A stretch of DNA of 64,000 bases, from positions 62,001 through 126,000 of the forward strand of contig NZ_QPJY01000009.1 of the NCBI RefSeq assembly GCF_003337735.1, written 5' to 3'. Numbering within the stretch: the first letter of the stretch is position 1; every line of letters begins with the position of its first letter. Under the pieces are notes generated by a model. The model ran no database searches, was not told where the DNA came from, and was given only the letters and a program-made list of their open reading frames with translations. The stretch is from Thioalbus denitrificans. Its GTDB lineage: Bacteria > Pseudomonadota > Gammaproteobacteria > DSM-26407. This document shows, one piece after another, positions 52,431 to 60,765 of the stretch. The translations under genes were made by a program, and so were the position numbers.

Positions 52431-55340
52431 ATGAAGCTCATGAAAAAGACCGCGGGTGCGGCCGCTGCCGCGACCGCCAATGCTGGAAGCGCCATCGACC
52501 GGCGCACCTTCCTGCGCCGTTCCGGCATGGGTATCGGCGGCGCCGCGCTGGCGGGCTTCCTGCCCGGCGGCACCATGATGCGCAGGGCCTCGGCCGCCGA
52601 GCAGGGCGCCATGGCCACCGGCAGCGTGGAGACGGCCCGGACCATCTGCACCCACTGCTCCGTTGGGTGCGGCATCCTGGCGGAAGTGGACAACGGCGTG
52701 TGGACCCGCCAGCAGCCCGCCTTCGACCATCCCTTCAACGCGGGTGCCCACTGCGCCAAGGGCGCCTCCGTGCGCGAGCACGGCCACGGCGAGCGGCGCT
52801 TGAAGTACCCCATGAAGCTGGAGGGGGGGAAGTGGAAGCGCATCTCCTGGGAGGACGCCGTCAACGAGGTGGGTGACCAGATGCTCAAGATCCGCGAGCA
52901 GTCTGGTCCCGATTCGGTCTACTGGCTCGGCTCGGCCAAGCACAACAACGAGCAGGCCTACCTGTTCCGCAAGTTCGCGGCCCTGTGGGGCACCAACAAC
53001 GTGGACCACCAGGCGCGCATCTGTCATTCCACCACCGTGGCCGGCGTGGCGAACACGTGGGGCTACGGCGCCATGACCAACTCCTACAACGATATCCACA
53101 ACTCCCGGGCCATCCTCATCATCGGCGGCAATCCCACCGAGGCCCACCCGGTGAGCATGCTGCACGTGTTCCACGGCAAGGAGCGCAACAACGCCCCGCT
53201 CATCGTCATCGATCCGCGCTTCACCCGCACGGCGGCCCATGCCGATCTCTTCGTGCGCATCCGGCCCGGCACCGACGTGCCCCTGGTCTGGGGCATGCTC
53301 TGGCACATCTTCCAGAACGGCTGGGAGGACGACGCCTTCATCAAGCAGCGGGTCTACGGCATGGACGAGATCCGCAGGGAGGTGGCCAAGTGGACGCCGG
53401 CCGAGGTGGAGCGGGTCACCGGCGCCCCCGAGGAGATGGTCTACCGGGCGGCCAAGATCATGGCCGACAACCGCCCCGGCACCTTCATCTGGTGCATGGG
53501 CGGGACCCAGCACACCATCGGCAACAACAACACCCGCGCCTACTGCGTGTTCCAGCTGGCGCTGGGCAACATGGGCGTGTCCGGCGGCGGCACCAACATC
53601 TTCCGCGGCCACGACAATGTCCAGGGCGCCACCGACCTGGGCGTGCTCTCCCACACGCTGCCGGGCTACTACGGCATCTCCGAGGGCGCCTGGAAGCACT
53701 GGGCGCGGGTGTGGGACGTGGACTACGAATGGCTGGCCGGGCGCTTCGACAAGGAGTCGCAGCCGGGCGAGTACTTCGGCGAGGAGGGCGGCAGCGAGGG
53801 CAAGCCCCTCGCCTCCATGAACCAGAACGGAATCCCCGTCTCGCGCTGGATCGACGGCGTGCTGGAGGAGAAGAACAACATCGCCCAGCGCGACAACGTG
53901 CGCGCCATGGTGTTCTGGGGCCATGCCCCCAACAGCCAGACCCGCGGCGAGGAGATGAAGCGGGCCATGGAGAAGCTGGACCTGCTGGTGGTGGTGGACC
54001 CCTACCCGACGGTCACCGCGGTCATGCACGACCGCACCGACGGCGTCTACCTGCTGCCCGCCTGCACCCAGTTCGAGACCTACGGCTCGGTCACCGCCTC
54101 CAACCGCTCGCTGCAGTGGCGCGACCGGGTGATTCCGCCGCTGTTCGAGTCGCTGCCCGATCACACCATCATGTACAAGATGGCGAACAAGCTCGGCTTC
54201 GCCGACCAGCTGTTCAAGCACATCCAGGTGAACAACGACGAGCCGCTCATCGAGGACATCACCCGCGAGTTCAACCGGGGGATGTGGACCATCGGCTACA
54301 CCGGCCAGAGCCCGGAGCGGATGAAGAAGCAGCAGCAGAACTGGGGCACCTTCGACTTCACCACGCTGAAGGCCGAGGGCGGTCCCTGCGACGGGGAGCA
54401 CTACGGCCTGCCCTGGCCCTGCTGGGGCACCCCCGAGATGGGCCACCCCGGCACCCCCAACCTCTACGACACCAGCAAGCCGGTGGCCGATGGCGGACTC
54501 ACCTTCCGCGCCCGCTTTGGCGTGGAGCGCGACGGGGTCAGCCTGCTGGCCGACGGCTCCTGGAGCGAGGGATCGGAGATCCGGGACGGCTATCCCGAGT
54601 TCACCGCCGACCTGCTGCAGAAGCTCGGCTGGTGGGACGACCTCAGCGCCGAGGAGAAGGCGGCGGCCGAGGGCAAGAACTGGAAGACCGACCTCTCCGG
54701 CGGCATCCAGCGGGTGGCCATCAAGCACGGCTGCGCCCCCTTCGGCAACGCCAAGGCCCGCTGCGTGGTGTGGAACTTCCCCGACCCGGTGCCCATCCAC
54801 CGCGAGCCCCTCTACACGCCGCGCCGCGACCTGGTGGAGCAGTACCCCACCTACGAGGACCGCAAGGTCTTCTACCGGCTGCCCACCCGCTACCAGTCCA
54901 TCCAGGCCAAGGACTACTCCAGGGACTACCCGCTCATCATGACCAGCGGGCGCCTGGTGGAGTACGAGGGCGGCGGCGACGAGACCCGCTCCAATCCGTG
55001 GCTGGCGGAGTTGCAGCAGGAGATGTTCGTGGAGATCAACCCCAAGGACGCCAACGACGCCGGCGTGCGCGACGGCCAGGACATCTGGGTCGAGGGCGCC
55101 GAGGGCGCGAAGGTGAAGGTCAAGGCGCTGGTGACCCGGCGGGTGGCGGCGGGCGTGGTCTTCATGCCCTTCCACTTCGGCGGCCACTTCGAGGGCAAGG
55201 ACCTGCGGGACAAGTACCCGGAGGGTGCCGATCCCTACGTCCTCGGCGAGGCGTGCAACACCGCCTTCACCTACGGCTACGACTCGGTGACCCAAATGCA
55301 GGAGACCAAGGTGTCCCTGTGCCGCGTCTACAAGGCCTGA
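52431..55340 (+). CDS. fdhA: formate dehydrogenase catalytic subunit, Cys form
   Basis: The protein has 969 residues. A Tat signal (DRRTFLRRSGMG) precedes the [4Fe-4S] motif Cys73, Cys76, Cys80 and Cys108 (CTHCSVGC...HCAKG). The metal ligand is Cys198 in QARICHS, followed by His199, where many homologues use selenocysteine; its codon is TGT, one base from TGA. The C-terminal molybdopterin-binding domain includes PLIMTSGRLVEYEG. It is exported folded with FdhB and oxidises formate to CO2. It could carry Mo or W; the tup and aor genes make W plausible. Confidence 0.94.
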   Translation: MKLMKKTAGAAAAATANAGSAIDRRTFLRRSGMGIGGAALAGFLPGGTMMRRASAAEQGAMATGSVETARTICTHCSVGCGILAEVDNGVWTRQQPAFDHPFNAGAHCAKGASVREHGHGERRLKYPMKLEGGKWKRISWEDAVNEVGDQMLKIREQSGPDSVYWLGSAKHNNEQAYLFRKFAALWGTNNVDHQARICHSTTVAGVANTWGYGAMTNSYNDIHNSRAILIIGGNPTEAHPVSMLHVFHGKERNNAPLIVIDPRFTRTAAHADLFVRIRPGTDVPLVWGMLWHIFQNGWEDDAFIKQRVYGMDEIRREVAKWTPAEVERVTGAPEEMVYRAAKIMADNRPGTFIWCMGGTQHTIGNNNTRAYCVFQLALGNMGVSGGGTNIFRGHDNVQGATDLGVLSHTLPGYYGISEGAWKHWARVWDVDYEWLAGRFDKESQPGEYFGEEGGSEGKPLASMNQNGIPVSRWIDGVLEEKNNIAQRDNVRAMVFWGHAPNSQTRGEEMKRAMEKLDLLVVVDPYPTVTAVMHDRTDGVYLLPACTQFETYGSVTASNRSLQWRDRVIPPLFESLPDHTIMYKMANKLGFADQLFKHIQVNNDEPLIEDITREFNRGMWTIGYTGQSPERMKKQQQNWGTFDFTTLKAEGGPCDGEHYGLPWPCWGTPEMGHPGTPNLYDTSKPVADGGLTFRARFGVERDGVSLLADGSWSEGSEIRDGYPEFTADLLQKLGWWDDLSAEEKAAAEGKNWKTDLSGGIQRVAIKHGCAPFGNAKARCVVWNFPDPVPIHREPLYTPRRDLVEQYPTYEDRKVFYRLPTRYQSIQAKDYSRDYPLIMTSGRLVEYEGGGDETRSNPWLAELQQEMFVEINPKDANDAGVRDGQDIWVEGAEGAKVKVKALVTRRVAAGVVFMPFHFGGHFEGKDLRDKYPEGADPYVLGEACNTAFTYGYDSVTQMQETKVSLCRVYKA

Positions 55341-55365
55341 CCGCGAGACTCGAGGAGAACTGGCA

Positions 55366-56004
55366 ATGGCACGTATGAAATTCCTGTGTGACGCCGAGCG
55401 CTGCATCGAGTGCAACGGTTGTGTCACCGCCTGCAAGAACGAGCACGAGGTGCCCTGGGGGGTCAACCGGCGCCGCGTGGTGACCATCAACGACGGCGAG
55501 CCCGGCGAGCGCTCCATGTCGGTGGCCTGCATGCACTGCTCCGACGCGCCCTGCGCCGCGGTCTGCCCGGTGGACTGCTTCTACACCACCGAGGACGGCG
55601 TGGTCCTGCACGACAAGGACATCTGCATCGGCTGCGGCTACTGCTTCTACGCCTGTCCGTTCGGCGCCCCCCAGTTCCCGACCGCCGGGGCCTACGGCTC
55701 CCGTGGCGCGATGGACAAGTGCACCTTCTGCGGCGGCGGTCCGGAGCCCGACGGCTCGGCCGAGGAGTTCAAGAAGTACGGCCGCAACCGCCTGTCCGAG
55801 GGACGGCTGCCCCTGTGCGCGGAGATGTGCTCCACCAAGGCCCTGCTGGCCGGCGACGGCGACAAGGTCTCCGACATCTTCCGCGAGCGGGTCACCTACC
55901 GGGGCATCGGGACGCTGGCCTGGGGCTGGGGGGTCGCCTACGGGAAGGGCGGTGTGCGCCAGTCCGCGGGTCTCGGCGGCAAGGCCTCCAGCACCAAGGA
56001 GTGA
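55366..56004 (+). CDS. fdhB: formate dehydrogenase iron-sulfur subunit
   Basis: The protein has 212 residues with four [4Fe-4S] sets: CIECNGCVTACKNEH, CMHCSDAPCAAVCP, CIGCGYCFYACPFG and CTFCGGG...CAEMC. It has no signal and would cross the membrane with FdhA. It has no C-terminal membrane anchor of the FdnH kind, so it must dock on the cytochrome b subunit encoded next. It begins 25 bp after fdhA with a GAGGAG-type site. Confidence 0.92.
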   Translation: MARMKFLCDAERCIECNGCVTACKNEHEVPWGVNRRRVVTINDGEPGERSMSVACMHCSDAPCAAVCPVDCFYTTEDGVVLHDKDICIGCGYCFYACPFGAPQFPTAGAYGSRGAMDKCTFCGGGPEPDGSAEEFKKYGRNRLSEGRLPLCAEMCSTKALLAGDGDKVSDIFRERVTYRGIGTLAWGWGVAYGKGGVRQSAGLGGKASSTKE

Positions 56005-56071
56005 GCAGGCAGGCGGAGCGGTGCGGGGCCAGGTGCGCCCGCACCGGTCCGGTCTCTGAGAAGGAGTGCCC

Positions 56072-57130
56072 ATGGGCAAGAAGAGTCCCGAGGACGCCGG
56101 GCGCCGGCGCCGGATGATGTTCCGCGCCTTCGCGCTGATGCTGGCCGCGGTGCTGCTGTTGCCGCTGGTGCCCTACGCGGTGGCGTATGTCGGCGGCATC
56201 ACCAACCCCAATCCCGGCGCCGACCTGTGGCGCCAGGTGCGGCAGCGGGAGGCGCCGCCCGAGGTGCGCACCCAGGTGCAGGGGGTGGACACCAGCGTCC
56301 TGATCAATGCCCGCGGGGAGAGCTGGCGGCAGTTCCGCATGGAGCAGCTCATTCCCTGGAGCGGCTGGTTCCTGGGCGGAATGCTGGTGGCCATCGCCCT
56401 GTTCTACCTGCTGCGCGGGCGCATCCGCATCGACAATGGCCGCAGCGGCATCCTGGTCCAGCGCTTCACGGTGAACCAGCGCATGGCCCACTGGTTCATG
56501 GCGGTGGTGTTCACCATCCTCGGCCTCACCGGGCTGGTGCTGCTCTACGGCCGCTTCGTCCTCATCCCCCTGCTGGGTCCGGAGGGCTTCTCGGTCACCG
56601 CCGCGGCCTGCAAGGAGATCCACAACCTGTTCGGTCCCATCTTCCCGCTGGCGGTGCTGCTGATCATGTTCTATTTCGTGCGCGGCAACGGTTTCCGCTG
56701 GGTGGACTTCAAGTGGCTGGCCAAGGGCGGCGGACTGCTCGGCGGACACGCCAGCGCCGGCCATTTCAACATGGGGCAGAAACTCTGGTTCTGGGGCACG
56801 CTGCTGTTCGGGCTGTCGCTGGTGGTCTCCGGCCTGATTCTCGACTTCCCGGTCTTCGGCCAGGGCCGGCCCATCATGGAGTGGGCCCACTTCTCCCACG
56901 GCATCGCCGCGGTGCTGTTCATCGGCGGCGCCTTCGCCCACTCCTACATCGGCACCCTGGGCATGGAAGGCGCCCTGGAGGCGATGACCAACGGCTACGT
57001 GGACGCCAACTGGGCGAAGGAGCACCACGACCTCTGGTATGCGCAGATGGAGGCCGAGGGCAAGGTGGGCGTGGCGCCCGGGCAGGAAGCGCCGGCATCC
57101 CCCGGCAGCCCCGAGACGGCGGGCGGTTGA
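56072..57130 (+). CDS. fdhC: formate dehydrogenase cytochrome b556 subunit
   Basis: The protein has 352 residues with five predicted membrane helices: a leading one, then four in a FdnI/FdoI-like core. Haem-ligand-type His residues lie in RMAHWFMA, KEIHNLFGP and HFSHGIAAVLFIGGAFAHSYIG. A periplasmic loop follows the first helix. The ATG at 56072 has AAGGAG. It should take electrons from FdhB to quinone. It is unusual that a second membrane b-type subunit follows in the same operon. Confidence 0.9.
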   Translation: MGKKSPEDAGRRRRMMFRAFALMLAAVLLLPLVPYAVAYVGGITNPNPGADLWRQVRQREAPPEVRTQVQGVDTSVLINARGESWRQFRMEQLIPWSGWFLGGMLVAIALFYLLRGRIRIDNGRSGILVQRFTVNQRMAHWFMAVVFTILGLTGLVLLYGRFVLIPLLGPEGFSVTAAACKEIHNLFGPIFPLAVLLIMFYFVRGNGFRWVDFKWLAKGGGLLGGHASAGHFNMGQKLWFWGTLLFGLSLVVSGLILDFPVFGQGRPIMEWAHFSHGIAAVLFIGGAFAHSYIGTLGMEGALEAMTNGYVDANWAKEHHDLWYAQMEAEGKVGVAPGQEAPASPGSPETAGG

Positions 57131-57151
57131 GGTTCCCTGGAGAGAGCGATC

Positions 57152-57793
57152 ATGTTTCTGGATTTCGTCGAAGGGCCCCTCTGGTACACGGCGGTGGCGG
57201 TGTTCCTGGTCGGGGTGGCCTGGCGCCTGGCGGCCATCGCCCGCGCCGGACTGAAGGACGACCTTTCGGTCCCGCGCACCTCGGGCACCCCGGGCGCCGT
57301 GGCGACCGTGTTCCGCCGCTTTCTGCCGCACCGGGAGTTCATGCGTCCCGCCGCGTTCCAGATGGTCGCGGGCTACGCCTTCCACATCGGCCTGTTCGTG
57401 CTGGTCCTGTTCGCCGCCCCGCACGTGGAGTTCATCGAGCAGCGCATCCTCGGTTTCGGCTGGACCCCGGCGCCCCACTGGGTGTTCCTGCTGGCGGCGA
57501 ATTTCGCCTTCGCCGGCCTGCTGCTGCTGTGGCTGCGGCGCATGCTCGACCCGGTGCTGCGGCGCATTTCGACCCTGGACGATCACATCGGCACCGGCCT
57601 GACCTTCGTGGTGATGTTCACCGGCTGCATGGCGCTGTTCGAATCCCATGACTTCCTGCGCGCCCTGCACATGCTGTTCGTGGATCTCCTGCTCATCTAC
57701 TTCCCCTTCAGCCGCCTGATGCACGCCTTCACCTTCATCTTCAGCCGCGGCTTCACCGGCGCCACCATGGCGCGCAAGGGGGTGAGCGCATGA
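57152..57793 (+). CDS. Isp1-like cytochrome b protein of the fdh operon
   Basis: The protein has 213 residues and is a paralogue of hydrogenase Isp1 (19531-20196). About five membrane helices carry matching His positions (YAFHIGLFVLVLF, FESHDFLRALHMLF, RLMHAFTFIF). It ends ARKGVSA where Isp1 ends GRKGVAS. It lies 21 bp after fdhC and 19 bp before an Isp2 paralogue, so the Isp1-Isp2 module has been attached to the formate dehydrogenase. Confidence 0.85.
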   Translation: MFLDFVEGPLWYTAVAVFLVGVAWRLAAIARAGLKDDLSVPRTSGTPGAVATVFRRFLPHREFMRPAAFQMVAGYAFHIGLFVLVLFAAPHVEFIEQRILGFGWTPAPHWVFLLAANFAFAGLLLLWLRRMLDPVLRRISTLDDHIGTGLTFVVMFTGCMALFESHDFLRALHMLFVDLLLIYFPFSRLMHAFTFIFSRGFTGATMARKGVSA

Positions 57794-57812
57794 ACCCCGA
57801 GGGAGCCCAGTC

Positions 57813-59081
57813 ATGAGTGAACGCTTCGAGCAGGGCGTGGCGGCGCTGCGGCGCCAGATGGACGCCCGCATCGTCTCCTACTTCTCCAGCTGCGTGCACT
57901 GCGGCCTGTGCGCCGAGGCGTGCCTGTTCTACACCGAGACCGGGGACCCGAAATACACGCCCATCTACAAGCTCGAGCCCATGCGCAAGCTGTGGCGCCA
58001 GGAGAACACCTTCTGGGGGAAGCTGGGAGTGAAGCTCGGCCTCACCGAGCCCCTCACCGAGCAGGACCTGGCCGACTGGGAAACCCTGGTCTACGACAGC
58101 TGCACCCTGTGCGGGCGCTGCTCCATGGTCTGCCCGGTGGGCAACGACATCGCCTACATGATCCGCAAGGAGCGCGAGGGCATGTCGGCGGCCGGCTACG
58201 CGCCGGACGGGATGAAGGAGGCCACCCGCCGGGCGCTCGAGATCGGCAGCCCCATGGGCGTCACCCTCAAGACCCTGCAGGCCACCCTCAAGGGGGTGGA
58301 GCGCAACACCGGCCTCACCATCCCGGTGGACGTGCAGGGGGCGGAGTACATGACCCTGTTCTCCTCCATGGAGGTGGTGAACTTCCCCGAGTACATCGAG
58401 AGCATCGCCCGCATCTTCGCCGCCGCGGGGGTCTCCTGGACCATCAGCAGCGAGGCGTTCGAGGCCACCAACAGCGGCATCCAGATCGGCGACTCGAAGG
58501 CCGCCGGCGAGCTGGTGGGGCGGGTGGTGTCCGCCGCCGAGAAGCTGGGCGTGCAGACTGTCATCAGCCCCGAGTGCGGCCACGCCTTCACCGCCATCCG
58601 CTGGGAGGGCGCCAACCTCATCGGCCGCCCGCTGCCGTTCAGGGTGATCCACATCCTCGAGCTGCTCGAGCAGCTCAAGGAGGAGGGGCGGCTGAAGCTG
58701 GAGGGGCAGACCGACATCCGCCTCACCTTCCACGACCCGTGCCAGATCGTGCGCCGCGGCGGGGTGGTGGAGCAGCCGCGGCAGCTGCTCCGGGAGGTGG
58801 CCCCCGGGTTCGTGGAGATGCGCGATCACGGCGTCATGAACTGGTGCTGCGGGGGCGGGGGCGGCGTCTCGGCCAACGAGCGGGCCGAGCCCCTGCGGCT
58901 GCAGGCGTTCCAGCGCAAGAAGAAGCAGCTCGACGAGCTGGGGGTCGAGACCATGGTCACCGCCTGCGCCAACTGCCGCATCATCCTCGAGGAGGGCATC
59001 GAGCACTACGGCATGGACGTGCAGGTCACCGGCCTCACCGAGCTCCTGGCGGAGCACCTGGCCGGGTCCGCCAGGTCCTGA
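57813..59081 (+). CDS. Isp2-like HdrD-type protein of the fdh operon
   Basis: The protein has 422 residues and is a close paralogue of hydrogenase Isp2. It shares FSSCVHCGLCAEAC, EACLFYTETGDPKYTPI, CTLCGRCSMVCPVGNDIAYM, SPECGHAFTAIRWEG and HDPC...NWCCGGGGG. It differs from Isp2 mainly in linkers and the shorter C terminus. It should accept electrons from formate via the b-type subunit and FdhB, or exchange them with a cytoplasmic partner. It is the last gene of the fdh transcript, with a hairpin after it. Confidence 0.9.
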   Translation: MSERFEQGVAALRRQMDARIVSYFSSCVHCGLCAEACLFYTETGDPKYTPIYKLEPMRKLWRQENTFWGKLGVKLGLTEPLTEQDLADWETLVYDSCTLCGRCSMVCPVGNDIAYMIRKEREGMSAAGYAPDGMKEATRRALEIGSPMGVTLKTLQATLKGVERNTGLTIPVDVQGAEYMTLFSSMEVVNFPEYIESIARIFAAAGVSWTISSEAFEATNSGIQIGDSKAAGELVGRVVSAAEKLGVQTVISPECGHAFTAIRWEGANLIGRPLPFRVIHILELLEQLKEEGRLKLEGQTDIRLTFHDPCQIVRRGGVVEQPRQLLREVAPGFVEMRDHGVMNWCCGGGGGVSANERAEPLRLQAFQRKKKQLDELGVETMVTACANCRIILEEGIEHYGMDVQVTGLTELLAEHLAGSARS

Positions 59082-59133
59082 GTGCCGGCCCGGCGCCGGT
59101 CCGGAAGTCCCCGCCCATACCAGACCTTCCCGC

Positions 59134-59158
59134 CGGGGCTGTCCAGGTGACAGCCCCG
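59134..59158 (+). terminator. hairpin terminator after the fdh operon
   Basis: A perfect 10-bp stem (59134-59143 with 59149-59158) around a 5-base loop, followed by a weak pyrimidine run. The rest of the 308-bp gap before the ATPase genes shows no gene and should hold the V-ATPase promoter. Confidence 0.6.
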
Positions 59159-59389
59159 CCGCTCTTGCCTACCCTTTACTCAACCGGTCCTTCCAGGTCT
59201 TGGAACAGCATTGTTTGGGTACTCAGCGCGATTATCGTTCCGACTTCTGATCTATGTCATGACCGGAGGAAAATATTCGCGTTAGCTTATATTCCGGCGG
59301 GCCGGCACGGCCCCCGGACCAGCACCGATAACCACAACGAGCGATTGTCCGCCGACCGGACACTACGCCCGGGACAGCTGGGAGGCTGT

Positions 59390-59710
59390 ATGGAAGACAC
59401 CCTGAAGCGGCTCCTCGACGCCGAGGTGCATGCCGAGAAGCTGGTGCAGGAGGCGGATGCCGAGCGCGAGCGCCTGATACGCCAGGCGCTGGCCGACGCC
59501 CGGGCCGCCGAGGAGCAGTTCGACGCCCGTATCCCGGAACTCCACGCCGCCTTCGTCAGCAAGGCCGAGGGGCGCGCGGAGCAGACTGTCAGCGAGCTGA
59601 AGCGCCGCTACGCCGAGCGCAGCCGCTACCTGCGCAGCCTGGCCGAGGAGCGCGAGGCGGTGGCCGTGGAGGCGGTCCTCGATCTGATCATCAACCCCGA
59701 GCGGGACTGA
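59390..59710 (+). CDS. V/A-type ATPase peripheral-stalk subunit (G/H-like)
   Basis: The protein has 106 residues, almost entirely charged heptad helix (EDTLKRLLDAEVHAEKLVQEADAERERLIRQALADARA), as in the G/H subunit that pairs with subunit E in the outer stalk. The ATG at 59390 has GGGAGG. It starts the ATPase operon; subunit C follows 3 bp after its stop. Confidence 0.82.
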   Translation: MEDTLKRLLDAEVHAEKLVQEADAERERLIRQALADARAAEEQFDARIPELHAAFVSKAEGRAEQTVSELKRRYAERSRYLRSLAEEREAVAVEAVLDLIINPERD

Positions 59711-59713
59711 GCC

Positions 59714-60754
59714 ATGGGTGCGGTCGCCCGCTATGCCTACCTCAACGCGAGGGTCTCGGTGATGGCCGCCCGGCTGCTGCCCGAGGCCCAGATCGAGTCC
59801 CTCATCGAACAGCCCCTGCGCGAGGGGGCCGGCATGCTCGCCGAGTCCGGCGTCGACCTGGGGCTGGACGAGAGCGAAATCGAGCCCACGGTGCTCGAAC
59901 AGGCCTGGCTGCTCTCCCTGCTCGAGGATCTGAAGGTGCTCGGCCGCTGCCTCAGCGGCAATGCCCGTGACCTGCTCATCTACTGGATCCGGCGCTTCGA
60001 GCTGGGCAACCTGAAAGCCATCATCCGCGGCAAGATGGCCGGCAGCTCCGCCGCGGCCATCCGCGAGGAGCTGCTCGATCTCGGCTCCTTCACCACCCTC
60101 AGGCTGGACCAGCTGCTGGCCTCCGAGGACGTGGCCGAGCTGCTGCGCCTGCTGGAGGACACGCCCTACGGCGACATCGCCCGCCAGGCCCGCGCCGTGT
60201 TCGAGGAGCGCCATGACTCCTTCATGCTCGACGCGGCCCTGGATAGGCGCTACTACGCCGGCCTGGCCAAGCGGGTGAAGGCCTTCCGCGGCGAGGATCG
60301 GCAGCATCTCGATCGCCTGCTGGGCGCCGTCATCGACCACGTCAACCTGGTCTGGCTGCTGCGCTACCGGCTCGCCTACGGCCTGCCGCCGGCGGAGACC
60401 TACTACCTGCTGGTGCAGGGCGGCTACCGCATCTCCAGCAGCGACTGGCAGGAGCTGGCCCGGATGGGGAGCCTGCTCGAGGTGCTGGAGGCCCTGCCGC
60501 CCGGCCTGCGCGAACTGCTGGACGGGGCGGATACCGTCAGCGAGGTGCAGCTGCGGCTGGAGCAGGAGAGCCGCCGGATCGCCGAGAGCATCCTGACCCG
60601 CACGGCCTTCAACCTGGCCCGTGCGCTGGCCTACCTGGTGCTGCGGGAGAAGGAGATGCACCAGGTGCTGGCGGTGCTCAAGGGTCGCCGGCTCGGGTTG
60701 AGTCCGTCGCTGATCCGGTTCGCCGCCGGGTTCGCGGCCCTGGGCGCCGTTTAG
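59714..60754 (+). CDS. V/A-type ATPase subunit C (AC39-type)
   Basis: The protein has 346 residues, helical throughout, with the threefold repeat pattern of the V0 d/A-type C subunit: YAYLNARVSVMAARLLP at the start, then WIRRFELGNLKAIIRG and LLRYRLAYGLPPAETYYLLVQGGYRIS. It forms the funnel linking the central stalk to the c ring. Confidence 0.88.
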   Translation: MGAVARYAYLNARVSVMAARLLPEAQIESLIEQPLREGAGMLAESGVDLGLDESEIEPTVLEQAWLLSLLEDLKVLGRCLSGNARDLLIYWIRRFELGNLKAIIRGKMAGSSAAAIREELLDLGSFTTLRLDQLLASEDVAELLRLLEDTPYGDIARQARAVFEERHDSFMLDAALDRRYYAGLAKRVKAFRGEDRQHLDRLLGAVIDHVNLVWLLRYRLAYGLPPAETYYLLVQGGYRISSSDWQELARMGSLLEVLEALPPGLRELLDGADTVSEVQLRLEQESRRIAESILTRTAFNLARALAYLVLREKEMHQVLAVLKGRRLGLSPSLIRFAAGFAALGAV

Positions 60755-60765
60755 GGAGACTGCCC

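Noticed and set aside
52212-55532. 1106-codon minus-strand frame opposite fdhA
   Set aside because: Composition is skewed to His/Gly/Val/Leu, as expected for an antisense frame of a GC-rich gene; fdhA on the plus strand has clear domains.
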